A stretch of 64,000 bases of DNA from Herminiimonas arsenitoxidans (lineage in GTDB: Bacteria > Pseudomonadota > Gammaproteobacteria > Burkholderiales > Burkholderiaceae_D). The notes below the pieces were generated by a model that was given only the letters and a program-made list of their open reading frames with translations, ran no database searches and was not told the DNA's origin. Position 1 is the first letter of the stretch, and each line of letters starts with the position of its first letter. The DNA lies in assembly GCF_900130075.1 (NCBI RefSeq), contig NZ_LT671418.1, forward strand, positions 806,001 through 870,000, in the 5' to 3' direction. This document shows, piece after piece, positions 49,813-60,605 of the stretch. The translations under genes were made by a program, and so were the position numbers.

Positions 49813-52800
49813 TCAACCAATCCACTTACGCGCATTACGGAACATACGCATCCATGGTGAATCCTCGCCCCAAGCCTCAGGATGCCAGCTCTGCTGCACG
49901 CTGCGGAACACACGTTCTGCATGCGGCATCAACACGGTAAAGCGGCCATCCGGCGTGGTCACCGAAGTGATGCCTTGCGGTGAACCGTTAGGATTGTATG
50001 GATAGGTTTCTGTCGCACGCCCCTTGTTGTCAACAAAGCGCATAGCTACCAACGCTTCATCGATATTGCCAGTCAGCGAGAAGTCCGCATAACCTTCACC
50101 GTGTGCAATCGCAATCGCGCTTTGTGTACCCGCCATGCCATTAAAGAAGATAGATGGGGAATCCGCCACTTCGACCATAGAGAAGCGCGCCTGGAACTGT
50201 TCAGCCTTGTTACGTGTGAACTTAGGCCATGCTTGTGCGCCAGGAATAATCGATTTCAGATTACTCATCATCTGACAGCCGTTACAGATACCTAATGCGA
50301 AAGTATCCTGACGGCTGAAGAAGGTCGCGAATTGCTCAGCCAACTGGATATTGAACAGAATCGTTTTAGCCCAGCCTTCACCCGCACCCAGCACGTCACC
50401 ATAAGAGAAGCCACCGACAGCGATCACGCCTTTGAAATCGCTCAGATGTGCACGACCAGTAATCAAGTCGCTCATGTGTACGTCAACTGCGGTAAAGCCC
50501 GATTTGTGCATCACATACGCTGTTTCGATATGCGAGTTGACGCCCTGCTCACGCAGTATTGCCACTTTAGGACGCACGCCGGTCGCAATATATGGTGCTG
50601 CGATATCTTCCTGCGGATCGAAAACCAATTTAGGCGTAATGCCTGGATCGAGCTTGTCGAGAATACGATCGTATTCTGCATCAGCACAATCAGGGTTGTC
50701 GCGCAGGCGCGCGATACGCCAGCTGGTTTCGCTCCAGAAACGATGCAGATCAATACGCGACTGGCTGTAGATAGCCTTGGCGTCGCGTGTGAACTCGATC
50801 ATGTCATTGCCGTTTGGCTTACCGATGATATGACTGCACGCACCCAGATTGTATTCACGCAGCACGTTCATCACGTCCGATTTCTGCTCTGCACGTACCT
50901 GAATCACAGCACCCAGCTCTTCGCTGAACAAGGCGCGCAAAGTCAGATCGTTGCGACGCTCGGCCACTTGCGTCGCCCAGTTTTTCGCATCGCCGCCATC
51001 GCTGGCGTGTTCACCTTCCAGCGTCAGGATATCCAGATTGACCGACAAACCACTGTGACCGGCAAAAGCCATTTCGCACAAGGTGGTGAACAGACCACCA
51101 TCAGAACGATCATGGTAGGCCAGCAGTTTGTCTTCCTTGTTCAGGCGCTGGATCGCGTTGAAGAAACCTTTCAGATCTTCTGCGCTATCAACGTCTGGCG
51201 TCTCATTACCGATTTGCTGCATGACTTGTGCAAAGCACGATGCACCCAAACGATTCTTGCCACGTCCCAGATCGATTGCGATCAAAACGGTGTCGCCGGC
51301 ATCAGTACGCAATTGCGGCGTCAACGATTTACGTACGTCATACACTGGTGAAAACGCAGACACGATCAGCGACACTGGAGAGATAACAGCTTTATCTTCG
51401 CCCTCATCTTTCCATGTGGTGCGCATAGACAGCGAATCTTTACCGACTGGAATGCTGATACCCAAGGCTGGACACAACTCCATGCCAACTGCTTTGACGG
51501 TATCGAACAAAGCAGCATCCTGTCCTGGCTGACCGCATGCGGCCATCCAGTTGGCGGAGAGTTTGATATCGGAGATATCGGCAATCGGCGCTCCCGCAAT
51601 ATTGGTTAGCGCTTCGCCCACGGCCATGCGACCGGACGCAGCAGCGTTGATGACAGCCAGCGGTGTACGCTCACCCATCGCCATCGCTTCACCCAGATAA
51701 CCTTCAAAGCTCATCGTGGTAACAGCGCAATCGGCGACCGGTACTTGCCATGGACCGACCATTTGATCGCGCACAGTCGTGCCGCCAACAGTACGATCAC
51801 CAATCGTGATCAGGAAGGATTTATCTGCAACTGTAGGCAGACGCAAAACGCGTATCGATGCTTCCAGCAAATCGATACCGGTGACATCTATCGCAGGAAA
51901 ATCCTGCTGCACGTGCTGCACGTCACGATGCATTTTTGGCGGTTTGCCCAGCAATACGTCCATCGGCATATCGACTGGATTATTGCCGTTTTCAGGATCG
52001 ATCACTTTCAGTTGACGCTCTTCCGTCGCTGTGCCGACCACTGCGAACAAGCAGCGCTCGCGCTCACACAGATAAGTGAACTGCGGCAGGCTTTCCGGTG
52101 CAATCGCCAAGACATAACGCTCTTGCGATTCGTTACTCCAGATTTCCTTAGGAGCCATGCCGCTCTCTTCCAGCGGGACTTTACGCAAATCGAAAATCGC
52201 GCCGCGTTTGGCGTCGTTGGTGATTTCCGGGAAGGCATTCGATAAGCCACCAGCACCTACGTCATGGATCGACAAAATCGGATTGGCGTCTTGCATAGCC
52301 CAACAAGCATTGATGACTTCTTGCGCACGACGTTCCATCTCTGGATTACCGCGTTGTACCGAATCGAAATCCAGATCAGCAGTATTGGTACCGGTCGCCA
52401 TTGACGACGCAGCGCTACCGCCCATGCCGATGCGCATGCCTGGACCGCCAAGTTGAATTAGCAAACTACCGACTGGCAAATCATGTTTTTTCGTATGGTT
52501 GGCGGCGATGCTACCGATGCCGCCGGCGATCATGATCGGCTTGTGATAACCGTTGACCGAGCCCGCTACGTTTTGTTCGTAGGTACGGAAGTAACCACCG
52601 AGATTCGGACGACCGAATTCGTTATTGAAGGCTGCCGCACCGATAGGACCTTCGACCATGATTTCCAATGGCGACGCGATACGGTCTGGCTTGCCATAAG
52701 CTTGCGATGACGCAGCGCCTGCGGCCGATGTAGTTACATCGTGATCGTTTTCCCATGCCTGCACTGCATCCGGCAGCATCAGGTTGGAAACAGTGAAACC

Positions 52801-53823
52801 GCTCAAGCCTGCTTTAGGCTTGGCGCCGCGACCTGTTGCACCTTCGTCGCGGATTTCACCGCCCGCACCTGTCGATGCACCCGGGAATGGCGAGATGGCA
52901 GTCGGATGATTGTGCGTCTCAACTTTCATCAAGATATGCGTCAACTCTTCCGACGTTTCGTATACGTTGCCGCTTGCTGCGCCACGTGGATAGAAACGTG
53001 TAACCGTTGCGCCTTCGATGACGGACGAGTTATCGCTATACGCCACCACGGTGCCGCGCGGCGCCAGTTGATGCGTATTCTTGATCATTGCGAACAGGGA
53101 TTTATCCTGCTTCACGCCGTCGATCGTCCAATCAGCATTGAAGATTTTATGACGGCAATGTTCGCTATTGGCTTGCGCGAACATCATCAATTCAACGTCA
53201 GTCGGATTACGCTTGGCAGTGGTAAACGCTGCCAACAGATAATCGATTTCATCGTCAGACAATGCCAGACCGAGCTCAGTATTGGCGTTGACCAATGCGT
53301 CTTTGCCGCCTTTGATCAAATCAATGAAGGCCAAAGGTTTTGCATCCAGCTCACCGAACAAACCAGCCGCCTCATCCGCGCTGCGCAATACCATTTCGGT
53401 CATGCGATCATGCAGCAAGGCTTGCACTGCTGCGATGCTGTCATCCGACAGTTTTTTCGCGCCGCCGAGCAAGCCTGATTTCAGGTGCACGACATAAACA
53501 ATACCGCGCTCGATACGGTGAATATCGGCCATCCCGCAGTTATGTGCGATATCGGTCGCCTTGCTGGCCCAAGGTGAAATCGTGCCGAAACGTGGGATAA
53601 CGACAAACTCATCGCCTTCCAGCTTCGCTGTGAACGGTTCGCCATAGGTCAGCAGAGCATCCAGACGTTTGATGTCATCCGGCGAAAGCTGCGCAGCGGA
53701 ATCAACAAAATGCAGGAAACGTCCAGTGACGCCGACTATGGCGTGATCGACTTGTTGCAGTTGGGTTAAGAGGCGTTCGGTACGAAAAGCAGACAGGGCG
53801 TTGGAACCTGGCAAAATCAGCAT
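49813..53823 (-). CDS. purL: Phosphoribosylformylglycinamidine synthase
   Basis: 1336 residues, the large single-chain form. The order is N-terminal PurS-like domain, linker, the two synthetase halves (with [25 protein letters not shown] segment, [56 protein letters not shown] region) and the glutaminase domain with nucleophile Cys near 1179 in [10 protein letters not shown]. It converts FGAR, glutamine and ATP to FGAM in purine synthesis. No other pur gene is adjacent, so it is a stand-alone unit. The inverted repeat lies immediately downstream. Confidence 0.97.
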   Translation of the reverse strand: MLILPGSNALSAFRTERLLTQLQQVDHAIVGVTGRFLHFVDSAAQLSPDDIKRLDALLTYGEPFTAKLEGDEFVVIPRFGTISPWASKATDIAHNCGMADIHRIERGIVYVVHLKSGLLGGAKKLSDDSIAAVQALLHDRMTEMVLRSADEAAGLFGELDAKPLAFIDLIKGGKDALVNANTELGLALSDDEIDYLLAAFTTAKRNPTDVELMMFAQANSEHCRHKIFNADWTIDGVKQDKSLFAMIKNTHQLAPRGTVVAYSDNSSVIEGATVTRFYPRGAASGNVYETSEELTHILMKVETHNHPTAISPFPGASTGAGGEIRDEGATGRGAKPKAGLSGFTVSNLMLPDAVQAWENDHDVTTSAAGAASSQAYGKPDRIASPLEIMVEGPIGAAAFNNEFGRPNLGGYFRTYEQNVAGSVNGYHKPIMIAGGIGSIAANHTKKHDLPVGSLLIQLGGPGMRIGMGGSAASSMATGTNTADLDFDSVQRGNPEMERRAQEVINACWAMQDANPILSIHDVGAGGLSNAFPEITNDAKRGAIFDLRKVPLEESGMAPKEIWSNESQERYVLAIAPESLPQFTYLCERERCLFAVVGTATEERQLKVIDPENGNNPVDMPMDVLLGKPPKMHRDVQHVQQDFPAIDVTGIDLLEASIRVLRLPTVADKSFLITIGDRTVGGTTVRDQMVGPWQVPVADCAVTTMSFEGYLGEAMAMGERTPLAVINAAASGRMAVGEALTNIAGAPIADISDIKLSANWMAACGQPGQDAALFDTVKAVGMELCPALGISIPVGKDSLSMRTTWKDEGEDKAVISPVSLIVSAFSPVYDVRKSLTPQLRTDAGDTVLIAIDLGRGKNRLGASCFAQVMQQIGNETPDVDSAEDLKGFFNAIQRLNKEDKLLAYHDRSDGGLFTTLCEMAFAGHSGLSVNLDILTLEGEHASDGGDAKNWATQVAERRNDLTLRALFSEELGAVIQVRAEQKSDVMNVLREYNLGACSHIIGKPNGNDMIEFTRDAKAIYSQSRIDLHRFWSETSWRIARLRDNPDCADAEYDRILDKLDPGITPKLVFDPQEDIAAPYIATGVRPKVAILREQGVNSHIETAYVMHKSGFTAVDVHMSDLITGRAHLSDFKGVIAVGGFSYGDVLGAGEGWAKTILFNIQLAEQFATFFSRQDTFALGICNGCQMMSNLKSIIPGAQAWPKFTRNKAEQFQARFSMVEVADSPSIFFNGMAGTQSAIAIAHGEGYADFSLTGNIDEALVAMRFVDNKGRATETYPYNPNGSPQGITSVTTPDGRFTVLMPHAERVFRSVQQSWHPEAWGEDSPWMRMFRNARKWIG

Positions 53824-54020
53824 GGCGAGAAGGTAGTTGATGCGAAAAAACGGACAGATACGGCCGCCATCCCGCGAGTTAAATCAGAAAGCATGATTAT
53901 ACCGCGACACGCTCCCCAGACTGCCGAAACCGAAGCCAAACATTGGGTAAAAATGCAATAAAGGGCCACATTCGCATGTAGCCCTTCATCTTGTACCAGC
54001 AATGAGCTGTTATCTATCTG

Positions 54021-54425
54021 TTAATTCCATCTGCCGGAACGACCACCTATGCTGAAGCGCCCTGCTCCCAGGCACACCAGTGCCAGCGCGGTAATCAGGT
54101 ACATGCCTTGCAATTCCAACGCCCAGCCACCTTGGTCATTCAAGGTTAAAAACTGCTTGGTATGAACCAAAAAGATGGCAAAAACCATATTGCCAGCAAT
54201 GATCAGCGCCGCCACACGCGACCAGATACCAACGATCAATAGGATAGGCGCGACCACTTCACCCAAATACACCAGATAACCAATTGCCGCTGGCAAGCCT
54301 GCACTGGTCGCCACACTGATGACAAATGCAGGTCCTGCAATAAGTTTTGAAATACCGTGCAGCAGTATCAGTCCACCCAACACCAAGCGCAAAAGTAACT
54401 TTCCAAGATCGTCAGTATTCTGCAT
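54021..54425 (-). CDS. DoxX family membrane protein
   Basis: About 134 residues with four membrane helices: LGKLLLRLVLGGLILLHGISKLIAG, AIGYLVYLGEVVAPILLIVGIW, VAALIIAGNMVFAIFLV and LQGMYLITALALVCLGAGRF. It is of the DoxX type, associated with quinol or sulfur redox in a few cases and mostly uncharacterised. Two close ATGs exist (54434 and 54425); the second has AAGGA at better spacing. It lies between purL and an AI-2E-family gene on the same strand. Confidence 0.88.
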   Translation of the reverse strand: MQNTDDLGKLLLRLVLGGLILLHGISKLIAGPAFVISVATSAGLPAAIGYLVYLGEVVAPILLIVGIWSRVAALIIAGNMVFAIFLVHTKQFLTLNDQGGWALELQGMYLITALALVCLGAGRFSIGGRSGRWN

Positions 54426-54556
54426 GTTGCTCATCCTTGTTTAGGTTGATGATAGGTAGAATGATGAGACGTCTCACCATCCTGCCGGGCATATTGCTAT
54501 GAATATAATACGCCTGCATTTGAGCAATGTGGCAAGTCATTCAGACAACAATGCAG

Positions 54557-55732
54557 CTATTCACCCAGCAATTCTGCAACCGCTTGCAAACCATCGATAT
54601 GCTCGGATATCACCTTGATGATGACGATGATGGGAATGCCAAGCAACATGCCCCATACGCCCCAGAGCCACGCCCAAAACAACAGAGAAACGAATACCGC
54701 AGCAGCATTCATCTTGGCGATACGCCCTGTCATCCATGTCGTCACGAAGGTACCAACAATTGTTGCAATCGCCAGCGTCGCGCCGCCAACTGCCAGGACA
54801 GATGAAAACGTCCCAAACTGCATGAATGCTGTTACCCCAGTCGCAGCCACAATCAACAGCGGCCCGAAATAAGGAATGATGTGCAGAAAGCCTGCCGCAA
54901 CCGCCCATGCACCCGCATTTTCCAGACCGATCCAGCGCAAAGCGATCCATACCAGCAAGCCGAACAAAACATTGGTCACCAACAGCATGAACATATAGTT
55001 CTGAATCGACTTATTGATCGCATCCAGAATATGCACTGTGATCTTGCGGGACGATAAGGAACGGCCACTGATTTTCACTAGCTTTCGTCGGAAGGTATCG
55101 CCTGACAGCAAAAAGAAAAACACCAGAAACACCACCATCACCGTTTGACTCAAGAATCCAACCGCGCCCATCGATCCGGCCCATAACCACTGGCTCAGAT
55201 TAAAAACCGATTGCTCAGTCGCCGAACTCTTGATCACAGGCCGTACACCGGCGGCTTGATTGGTTGCCTTTTCAATTTCCGTTGCTGCTGCCTGCATTTG
55301 TTGAATTGTGCTGGTCTGCCCTTTCTGTAAATTTTTCAGTGAGCGTGACAATTTTTGCGTCGCTGTCGGCAAGCTGACCAGTATCGAATTGAACTCATCG
55401 CGCAAATTATTTGCCGTTAATAATGCACTGCACAGAATCGCAACAATCACCAGTGACGTTCCCAGCAAACGCGGGATGCGTATGCGCTCCAGCCAGACAA
55501 CCAATGGGTTCAACGTATACGCAATAAAAATACCGAATAACAGCGGGATAAAAAAGGCATGCGCAACAGAAAGTGCGAAGACAAACGCCACGATCGCAAT
55601 AATCGTCAGCGCCACACCGCGCGAATTAACGGGCAGATGAATGACTGTCGTCGTACCGGTCTGATTAACTGGTATGCCAGCAACGACATCAGTGCTCTGT
55701 GACGCCACCGGATCTATATTTTTATCAGTCAT
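54557..55732 (-). CDS. AI-2E family (PerM-like) transporter
   Basis: About 391 residues from ATG 55732 (MTDKNIDP). The open frame continues to 55834, but that part looks non-coding. It has seven or eight membrane helices with the family features FALSVAHAFFIPLLFGIFIAYTLNPLVVWLERIRIPRLLGTSL, a long periplasmic helical loop, and the C-terminal FLHIIPYFGPLLIVAATGV and WGMLLGIPIIVIIKVI. Relatives export small molecules or act as sodium/proton antiporters; the AI-2 label is by name only. Confidence 0.88.
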   Translation of the reverse strand: MTDKNIDPVASQSTDVVAGIPVNQTGTTTVIHLPVNSRGVALTIIAIVAFVFALSVAHAFFIPLLFGIFIAYTLNPLVVWLERIRIPRLLGTSLVIVAILCSALLTANNLRDEFNSILVSLPTATQKLSRSLKNLQKGQTSTIQQMQAAATEIEKATNQAAGVRPVIKSSATEQSVFNLSQWLWAGSMGAVGFLSQTVMVVFLVFFFLLSGDTFRRKLVKISGRSLSSRKITVHILDAINKSIQNYMFMLLVTNVLFGLLVWIALRWIGLENAGAWAVAAGFLHIIPYFGPLLIVAATGVTAFMQFGTFSSVLAVGGATLAIATIVGTFVTTWMTGRIAKMNAAAVFVSLLFWAWLWGVWGMLLGIPIIVIIKVISEHIDGLQAVAELLGE

Positions 55733-55978
55733 TTTGTGTTTGGGGGAATGGCGCAATGAATAAAGCGCGCCCTTAAAAATTGAAGAGAAGAATGAAAAAG
55801 ATTGTCCCACATGCATTTCAATCACGCACCGCAATTTCTATGTATGAAGACGCATCATTGCCCTATGTACGATAACGTACGGACAACAAGTTGCTCATCG
55901 TTTACCTTACAAAGGAAGGTGAATATCTGCATGCATAAGTGCAGGCACATTTATGAACCTAATCAAAAAGGAGATCTC

Positions 55979-56128
55979 ATGCTCTATACCATTGCTGTTG
56001 TACTCGTTATCCTGTGGCTGGTCGGTTTGGTCAGCTCCTATACGATAGGCGGTTTCATCCATATTCTGCTGGTCATCGCTATCGTGATCGTATTACTGCG
56101 CATCATCAGCGGCCGCAAGCCTTTGTGA
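55979..56128 (+). CDS. lmo0937-family small membrane protein (49 residues)
   Basis: MLYTIAVVLVILWLVGLVSSYTIGGFIHILLVIAIVIVLLRIISGR, shown here in part, has two hydrophobic helices separated by a glycine-rich turn and a basic end. It matches the lmo0937 family of short membrane proteins found in many bacteria and often induced by stress. AAAAGGAG lies six bases before the ATG, and a strong terminator follows. Function unknown. Confidence 0.85.
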   Translation: MLYTIAVVLVILWLVGLVSSYTIGGFIHILLVIAIVIVLLRIISGRKPL

Positions 56129-56185
56129 CGACTTAGGCGCCCCCTTCAGATCGTGTCACATCTATTGATCTGAGGCATTTATCCG

Positions 56186-56217
56186 AAAAAGCCGTGCCAG
56201 TTTGGCGCGGCTTTTTT
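56186..56217 (+). terminator. Rho-independent terminator
   Basis: AAAAAGCCG-T-GCC and GGC-G-CGGCTTTTTT form a stem with one wobble around AGTTT, ending in T residues, after the small membrane-protein gene. Confidence 0.88.
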
Positions 56218-56415
56218 ATTGTCCGATGACATCGTCACTCTCTGTTTTTATGCAAGCAAGCGTCCGAATCCTCATATAGCTTGTGTCAAACCACAGATAA
56301 ATCCCGCTTTACAACCATTTTCCAACGTTTTTTCAAAAATTTGCATTGCTACTGCTGGTGTCTATATGTATCCGCTTGGTAACATGATGGGCTAATTCTG
56401 GGAAGGATAGAAGTA

Positions 56416-57660
56416 ATGCAAGTAGCGGTTATCGGTGCAGGTGTCATTGGGGTAAGTACCGCCTATTTTTTGGCTGAAGCAGGACACGAAGTTGTCGTCA
56501 TAGAACGCCACAACAATGTGGCAGAAGAAGCCAGCTTTGGCGATTCCGGCATTCTGGCTCCCAGCAGCATCGCACCGTGGGCAGCGCCTGGTGTTCCGCG
56601 CTCCCTTCTCTCCTATCTACTGAAAGCAGAGTCGCCATTAGCGCTCAATCAGATGTGGAAGCCTTCCATGCTGCGCTGGATGCGCCGTTGGTTGAAAGAA
56701 TCCAATCTGGAGCGCTATCGCATCAATCGTGAACGCATGCAACGCATCGCGTTTTACAGCCGCGACCTCATGCAGCAACTGCGTGAACAGCACCAACTGG
56801 ATTACGAACAAACTCCCGGCTATCTGCAATTGTTTCGTTCTGAGCAGGATTTGCGACTTGCACAAACCGCATTCGACTTCCTCACTGAATTCAACATCCC
56901 GCACAATGCACTCACTGCGGCCAATGCACATGCGCTAGAACCTGGACTCAATCCCAATACACCGCTTGCCGGCGGTTTGTATTTGCCAGAGGACGAATCC
57001 GGTAATTGCCCGCTCTTTACGCGCCAGATTCGCGCTCTTGCGCAAGCCATGGGTGTGGAGTTTCACTTCGGCAGCAAGGTCAATACAATCCAGCAATCCG
57101 AGCGCGGCGTAGTCATGCAGATCGATGACCGCAGCTTTAGCGCAGATAGTGTCGTCCTCGCGACTGGCACAGACAGTGCAAAGCTACTCGCACCGCTAGG
57201 ATTGCATCTCCCGCTTTGTGCTGTAAAAAGTTATTCCGCCACGACGACTATCCGCAATTTTGAATCCGCACCGGTCGCAGCCGTCATGGATGAAACCTAC
57301 AAGGTCGCCATCACGCGCATGGGCAAGCGCATCCGTGTCGCAGGCACAGCCGAATTGGGATCATCGACACAAGAGTTGCGTCAGTCCGCATTAAACACCT
57401 TGCTGAAAGTTGGATACGACTGGTTCCCCGATGCCTGCAATTACAACACGGCGGCATTCTGGTCAGGTACCAGCCTGATGTTGCCGGATGGCCCACCAGT
57501 CATCGGTGCCACCTCGGTCAGAAACGTATTCGTCAATATCGGCCACGGCTCTACGGGCTGGGCGATGGCAGCAGGATCAGGCAAAGTGTTGGCCGATATC
57601 ATCTCTGATCGCACACCCGATATCGATATCGATGGCTTAACGCCTTTACGCTATCGGTAA
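56416..57660 (+). CDS. D-amino acid dehydrogenase-like FAD oxidoreductase (DadA family)
   Basis: 414 residues. The N-terminal FAD loop VIGAGVIGVSTAYFLAEAGHEVVVIER is followed by GDSGILAPSSIAPWAAPG, typical of DadA small subunits. The C-terminal region has FWSGTSLMLPDGPPVIGATSVRNVFVNIGHGSTGWAMAAGSGKVLADI. It should oxidise D-amino acids (D-alanine first) and pass electrons to the respiratory chain. GGAAGG precedes the ATG. Neither dadX (racemase) nor the regulator is adjacent. Other DAO-family oxidases cannot be excluded. Confidence 0.88.
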   Translation: MQVAVIGAGVIGVSTAYFLAEAGHEVVVIERHNNVAEEASFGDSGILAPSSIAPWAAPGVPRSLLSYLLKAESPLALNQMWKPSMLRWMRRWLKESNLERYRINRERMQRIAFYSRDLMQQLREQHQLDYEQTPGYLQLFRSEQDLRLAQTAFDFLTEFNIPHNALTAANAHALEPGLNPNTPLAGGLYLPEDESGNCPLFTRQIRALAQAMGVEFHFGSKVNTIQQSERGVVMQIDDRSFSADSVVLATGTDSAKLLAPLGLHLPLCAVKSYSATTTIRNFESAPVAAVMDETYKVAITRMGKRIRVAGTAELGSSTQELRQSALNTLLKVGYDWFPDACNYNTAAFWSGTSLMLPDGPPVIGATSVRNVFVNIGHGSTGWAMAAGSGKVLADIISDRTPDIDIDGLTPLRYR

Positions 57661-57742
57661 TTAATACGGATGTAATTGGTCTAAAATCAAATGCGCCAGC
57701 GATCGCCGATGCCATCGCACTCATTTGATTGCAGATCCGAAC

Positions 57743-59272
57743 ATGACCGACATCCATACGCTTTACACCGTTGCCGACATTCGCAAGATAGAACAAGCGG
57801 CGCTCGCGACACTTCCCTCTTACACCTTGATGCAACGCGCCGGCAAAGCGGCCGCAGAATTTGCCTACACGCTGCAACAAGAGCGTGACAAGGCAGGTCG
57901 CATTCTGGTTTTGGCTGGCCCTGGCAATAATGGTGGCGATGCGCTTGAGGCTGCCAGCCAACTAGCAAATGCCGGTTTAAATGTCTCTATTTTTCTCGCA
58001 GCTAATGCCGAGAATCTCCCTGCCGATGCACAACAAGCATTGAAGCGCGCCAAAAGTGGCAAAGCAACATTTCTTGAAACCGTCGATACTGCTGCACTGA
58101 ACACGACTGATTGGGCGTTGGTCATTGATGGTCTATTCGGCATCGGCCTCACACGTGCAATCACAAACGATACGCATGATTTAATCGCTGCCATCAATAC
58201 TTTATCCTGCCAGATACTCGCACTGGATGTGCCTAGCGGATTAAACGCAGACACCGGTGCCATCGTCGGCGAAGATGCCGGCATCGCGATTCAAGCAACG
58301 CATACCATCACTTTTATCGGCAACAAACCTGGCTTGCACACATGCGAAGGACGCGATCATGCTGGTGAAGTCAGCGTAGTCGATCTGGATATTGCAGAGG
58401 ATTTGTTCCTGCCATCGCGCATGCAATTAAGTCGTACCGAATTGTTCTGCGCAACACTCCGCCCCAGACGACACAATTCCAATAAAGGCAGTTACGGCGA
58501 CGTCAGCATACTCGGCGGCGCACATGGCATGGTCGGTGCAGCCGTACTCGCCGCGCGCTCTGCCACCAAATGTGGCGCCGGACGTGTGTTTATCGCCAGC
58601 CTGGCGGAATCAATTACTTATGACAACCAGCAAGCCGAGCTGATGTGCCGCTTGGCAGGCAATATGGATTACGAGAGCACGACAACAGTCGCCGGCCCCG
58701 GATTAGGAACATCGCGACCAGCACACGATTGTCTTACCAGAGCAATCCTTGCCAATACACCTCTCGTACTGGATGCCGACGCCTTGAATCTCATCGCGGT
58801 CGAATCCGGCTTGCGACAAAAGCTACTGTTACGTCACGCATCTACAATCTTGACGCCGCATCCACTGGAAGCCGCGCGTCTGCTTGGTATCACAACGCAA
58901 CAGGTACAAGCAGACCGCCTTGCTGCAGCACGCACTCTGGCTGCGACATTCCACGCGACAACAATATTAAAGGGTTCTGGCACGGTGATCGCGACACCTG
59001 ATGGCGACATCGTCATCAACACCACGGGCAATCCAGCATTGGCAACGGCAGGTTCTGGCGATGTATTGGCAGGCTTATGCGGCGCTTTGCTCGCGCAGAA
59101 TTATCCGGCGTGGGAAGCTGCCGTGGCCGCAGTATGGCTGCATGGCAAAGCAGCGGATGAGTTAGTGGAAAACGGAGTCGGGCCGATAGGCCTTACCGCT
59201 AGCGAGCTGATTCCTGAAATTCGCTCTATCTTGAATCGTCTGGTTTATGCAAAACCAGCGCAGATAAATTAG
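57743..59272 (+). CDS. nnr: Bifunctional NAD(P)H-hydrate epimerase / ADP-dependent dehydratase
   Basis: 509 residues from the ATG at 57743; a TTG at 57725 in the same frame is less likely. The N-terminal epimerase domain (about 1-215) has LAGPGNNGGDALEAA, and DVPSGLNADTG. The C-terminal dehydratase (about 230-505) has GSYGDVSILGGAHGMVGAAVLAARSATKCGAGRV, GPGLGT, LDADALNL and the ATP/ADP site GNPALATAGSGDVLAG. It repairs hydrated NADH and NADPH. Its stop overlaps the convergent ybbA stop by four bases (TTAG). Confidence 0.95.
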   Translation: MTDIHTLYTVADIRKIEQAALATLPSYTLMQRAGKAAAEFAYTLQQERDKAGRILVLAGPGNNGGDALEAASQLANAGLNVSIFLAANAENLPADAQQALKRAKSGKATFLETVDTAALNTTDWALVIDGLFGIGLTRAITNDTHDLIAAINTLSCQILALDVPSGLNADTGAIVGEDAGIAIQATHTITFIGNKPGLHTCEGRDHAGEVSVVDLDIAEDLFLPSRMQLSRTELFCATLRPRRHNSNKGSYGDVSILGGAHGMVGAAVLAARSATKCGAGRVFIASLAESITYDNQQAELMCRLAGNMDYESTTTVAGPGLGTSRPAHDCLTRAILANTPLVLDADALNLIAVESGLRQKLLLRHASTILTPHPLEAARLLGITTQQVQADRLAAARTLAATFHATTILKGSGTVIATPDGDIVINTTGNPALATAGSGDVLAGLCGALLAQNYPAWEAAVAAVWLHGKAADELVENGVGPIGLTASELIPEIRSILNRLVYAKPAQIN

Positions 59273-59952
59273 ACCAGACGTCCGGCCGCAATCGTGATCG
59301 TTCGTTTGCACAAAGCGGCAATCGAGGGATCATGTGTCACCAACACCAGTGTCGATGCGCGCTCGCGATTCAATTCGAACATCAACTGAATCACCGACGC
59401 GCCTGTTGCAGCATCCAGACTGCCGGTAGGCTCATCGGCAAACAGTAGTGGTGGTTCGCTCACAAATGCACGCGCTAGTGCTACACGTTGCTGCTCGCCG
59501 CCGGACAGATATTTTGGATAATGCTTCAAACGGCTGGCCAGGCCAACACGTGCCAGCATGGCCTCAGCCTTTTCCTTCGCCTTGTTATCACCACGCAACT
59601 CCAGCGGCAACATGACGTTCTCTACCGCATTCAAATGTCCCAGCAATTGAAAAGATTGAAAGACAAAACCTAGCCTGGATTTACGTAATCCGGCACGACC
59701 ATCCTCATCCAATGCGAAGATATCGGTGCCATCCAGTTTGACTGTCCCCTCTGAGGGCGCATCCAGTCCGGCCAGCAAACCAAGCAAAGTAGACTTGCCC
59801 GAACCGGACGCACCAACGATAGCAAGCGTGTCGCCCGCTTGCACGGTAAAATCAACAGCTTGCAGAATGGTCAGTTCGCCAGTCGCATCGGCCACACGTT
59901 TAGTCAGGTTGAGCGCTTCGATTGCAGGATACAAAGTAGAGGATTCAGACAT
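59269..59952 (-). CDS. ybbA: ABC transporter ATP-binding protein, YbbA (LolD-like)
   Basis: 227 residues from ATG 59952; the frame also opens with TTG at 59967. Walker A is GASGSGKST, the signature is [15 protein letters not shown], Walker B is [12 protein letters not shown]. It is of the MacB/LolD type, and the gene lies head to head with tesA as in E. coli, so ybbA is a fair name. The usual FtsX-like permease (YbbP) is not next to it. The start codon interleaves with that of tesA in the bases CATG, and neither choice has a strong ribosome site. Confidence 0.9.
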   Translation of the reverse strand: MSESSTLYPAIEALNLTKRVADATGELTILQAVDFTVQAGDTLAIVGASGSGKSTLLGLLAGLDAPSEGTVKLDGTDIFALDEDGRAGLRKSRLGFVFQSFQLLGHLNAVENVMLPLELRGDNKAKEKAEAMLARVGLASRLKHYPKYLSGGEQQRVALARAFVSEPPLLFADEPTGSLDAATGASVIQLMFELNRERASTLVLVTHDPSIAALCKRTITIAAGRLV

Positions 59953-60601
59953 GCCGATTGATTTCAAGTTTTCGTATCAGGTGGGAAAAGTATTGCGAGC
60001 TATTGCATTGATTGCACTCGCATCGTTCACAATGAGCGCTTATTCTGCATCAAAAACCATACTCGTGCTCGGTGACAGCTTATCCGCAGAATATGGCCTG
60101 CAACGTGGCGAAGGCTGGGTCAATCTGCTGCAGGAAAAACTGGCCGCAGAAAAAATCAGCGCATCCATTATCAATGCCAGCATCAGTGGTGAAACAACCA
60201 GTGGCGGCAAGACACGCTTGCAAACATTACTCGATAAATATCAACCTGCTATCGTCGTGATTGAGCTTGGCGCCAACGACGCATTACGCGGTTTATCGCT
60301 CATTTCGACCCAGTTGAATTTACGCGGCATGGTAACAGAGGCCAAGAATGCAAAAGCCAAAGTTCTGTTGGTCGGCATGCAGATACCGCCTAACTACGGC
60401 ACCGATTACACACGACAATTCGCCGACCTGTTTCCTAAAATTGCCAAAGATACAAAATCTGCACTCGTGCCTTTCATGCTGAAAGATGTCGCCGACAAAC
60501 CAGCACTCTTCCAGGCCGATCGCATGCATCCCGCAGCAGAAGCACATCCCATCATACTCAACAATATCTGGCCGCAACTGAAGCCATTGCTCACAAAGTG
60601 A
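59951..60601 (+). CDS. tesA: Multifunctional arylesterase/thioesterase/lysophospholipase TesA
   Basis: 216 residues. The signal peptide (VLRAIALIALASFTMSAYSAS) is followed by GDSL block I, ILVLGDSLSAEYG with the nucleophile Ser43, block III GANDALRG and block V DRMHPAAEAH supplying Asp and His. It hydrolyses acyl esters and acyl thioesters in the periplasm. AGAGGA lies six or seven bases before the ATG at 59951. The divergent neighbour ybbA starts in the same four bases; selU follows four bases after the stop. Confidence 0.93.
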   Translation: MPIDFKFSYQVGKVLRAIALIALASFTMSAYSASKTILVLGDSLSAEYGLQRGEGWVNLLQEKLAAEKISASIINASISGETTSGGKTRLQTLLDKYQPAIVVIELGANDALRGLSLISTQLNLRGMVTEAKNAKAKVLLVGMQIPPNYGTDYTRQFADLFPKIAKDTKSALVPFMLKDVADKPALFQADRMHPAAEAHPIILNNIWPQLKPLLTK

Positions 60602-60605
60602 ATAC

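Noticed and set aside
50332..51351. A 339-codon forward frame inside purL
   Set aside because: Antisense shadow of a conserved gene with no recognisable domain.
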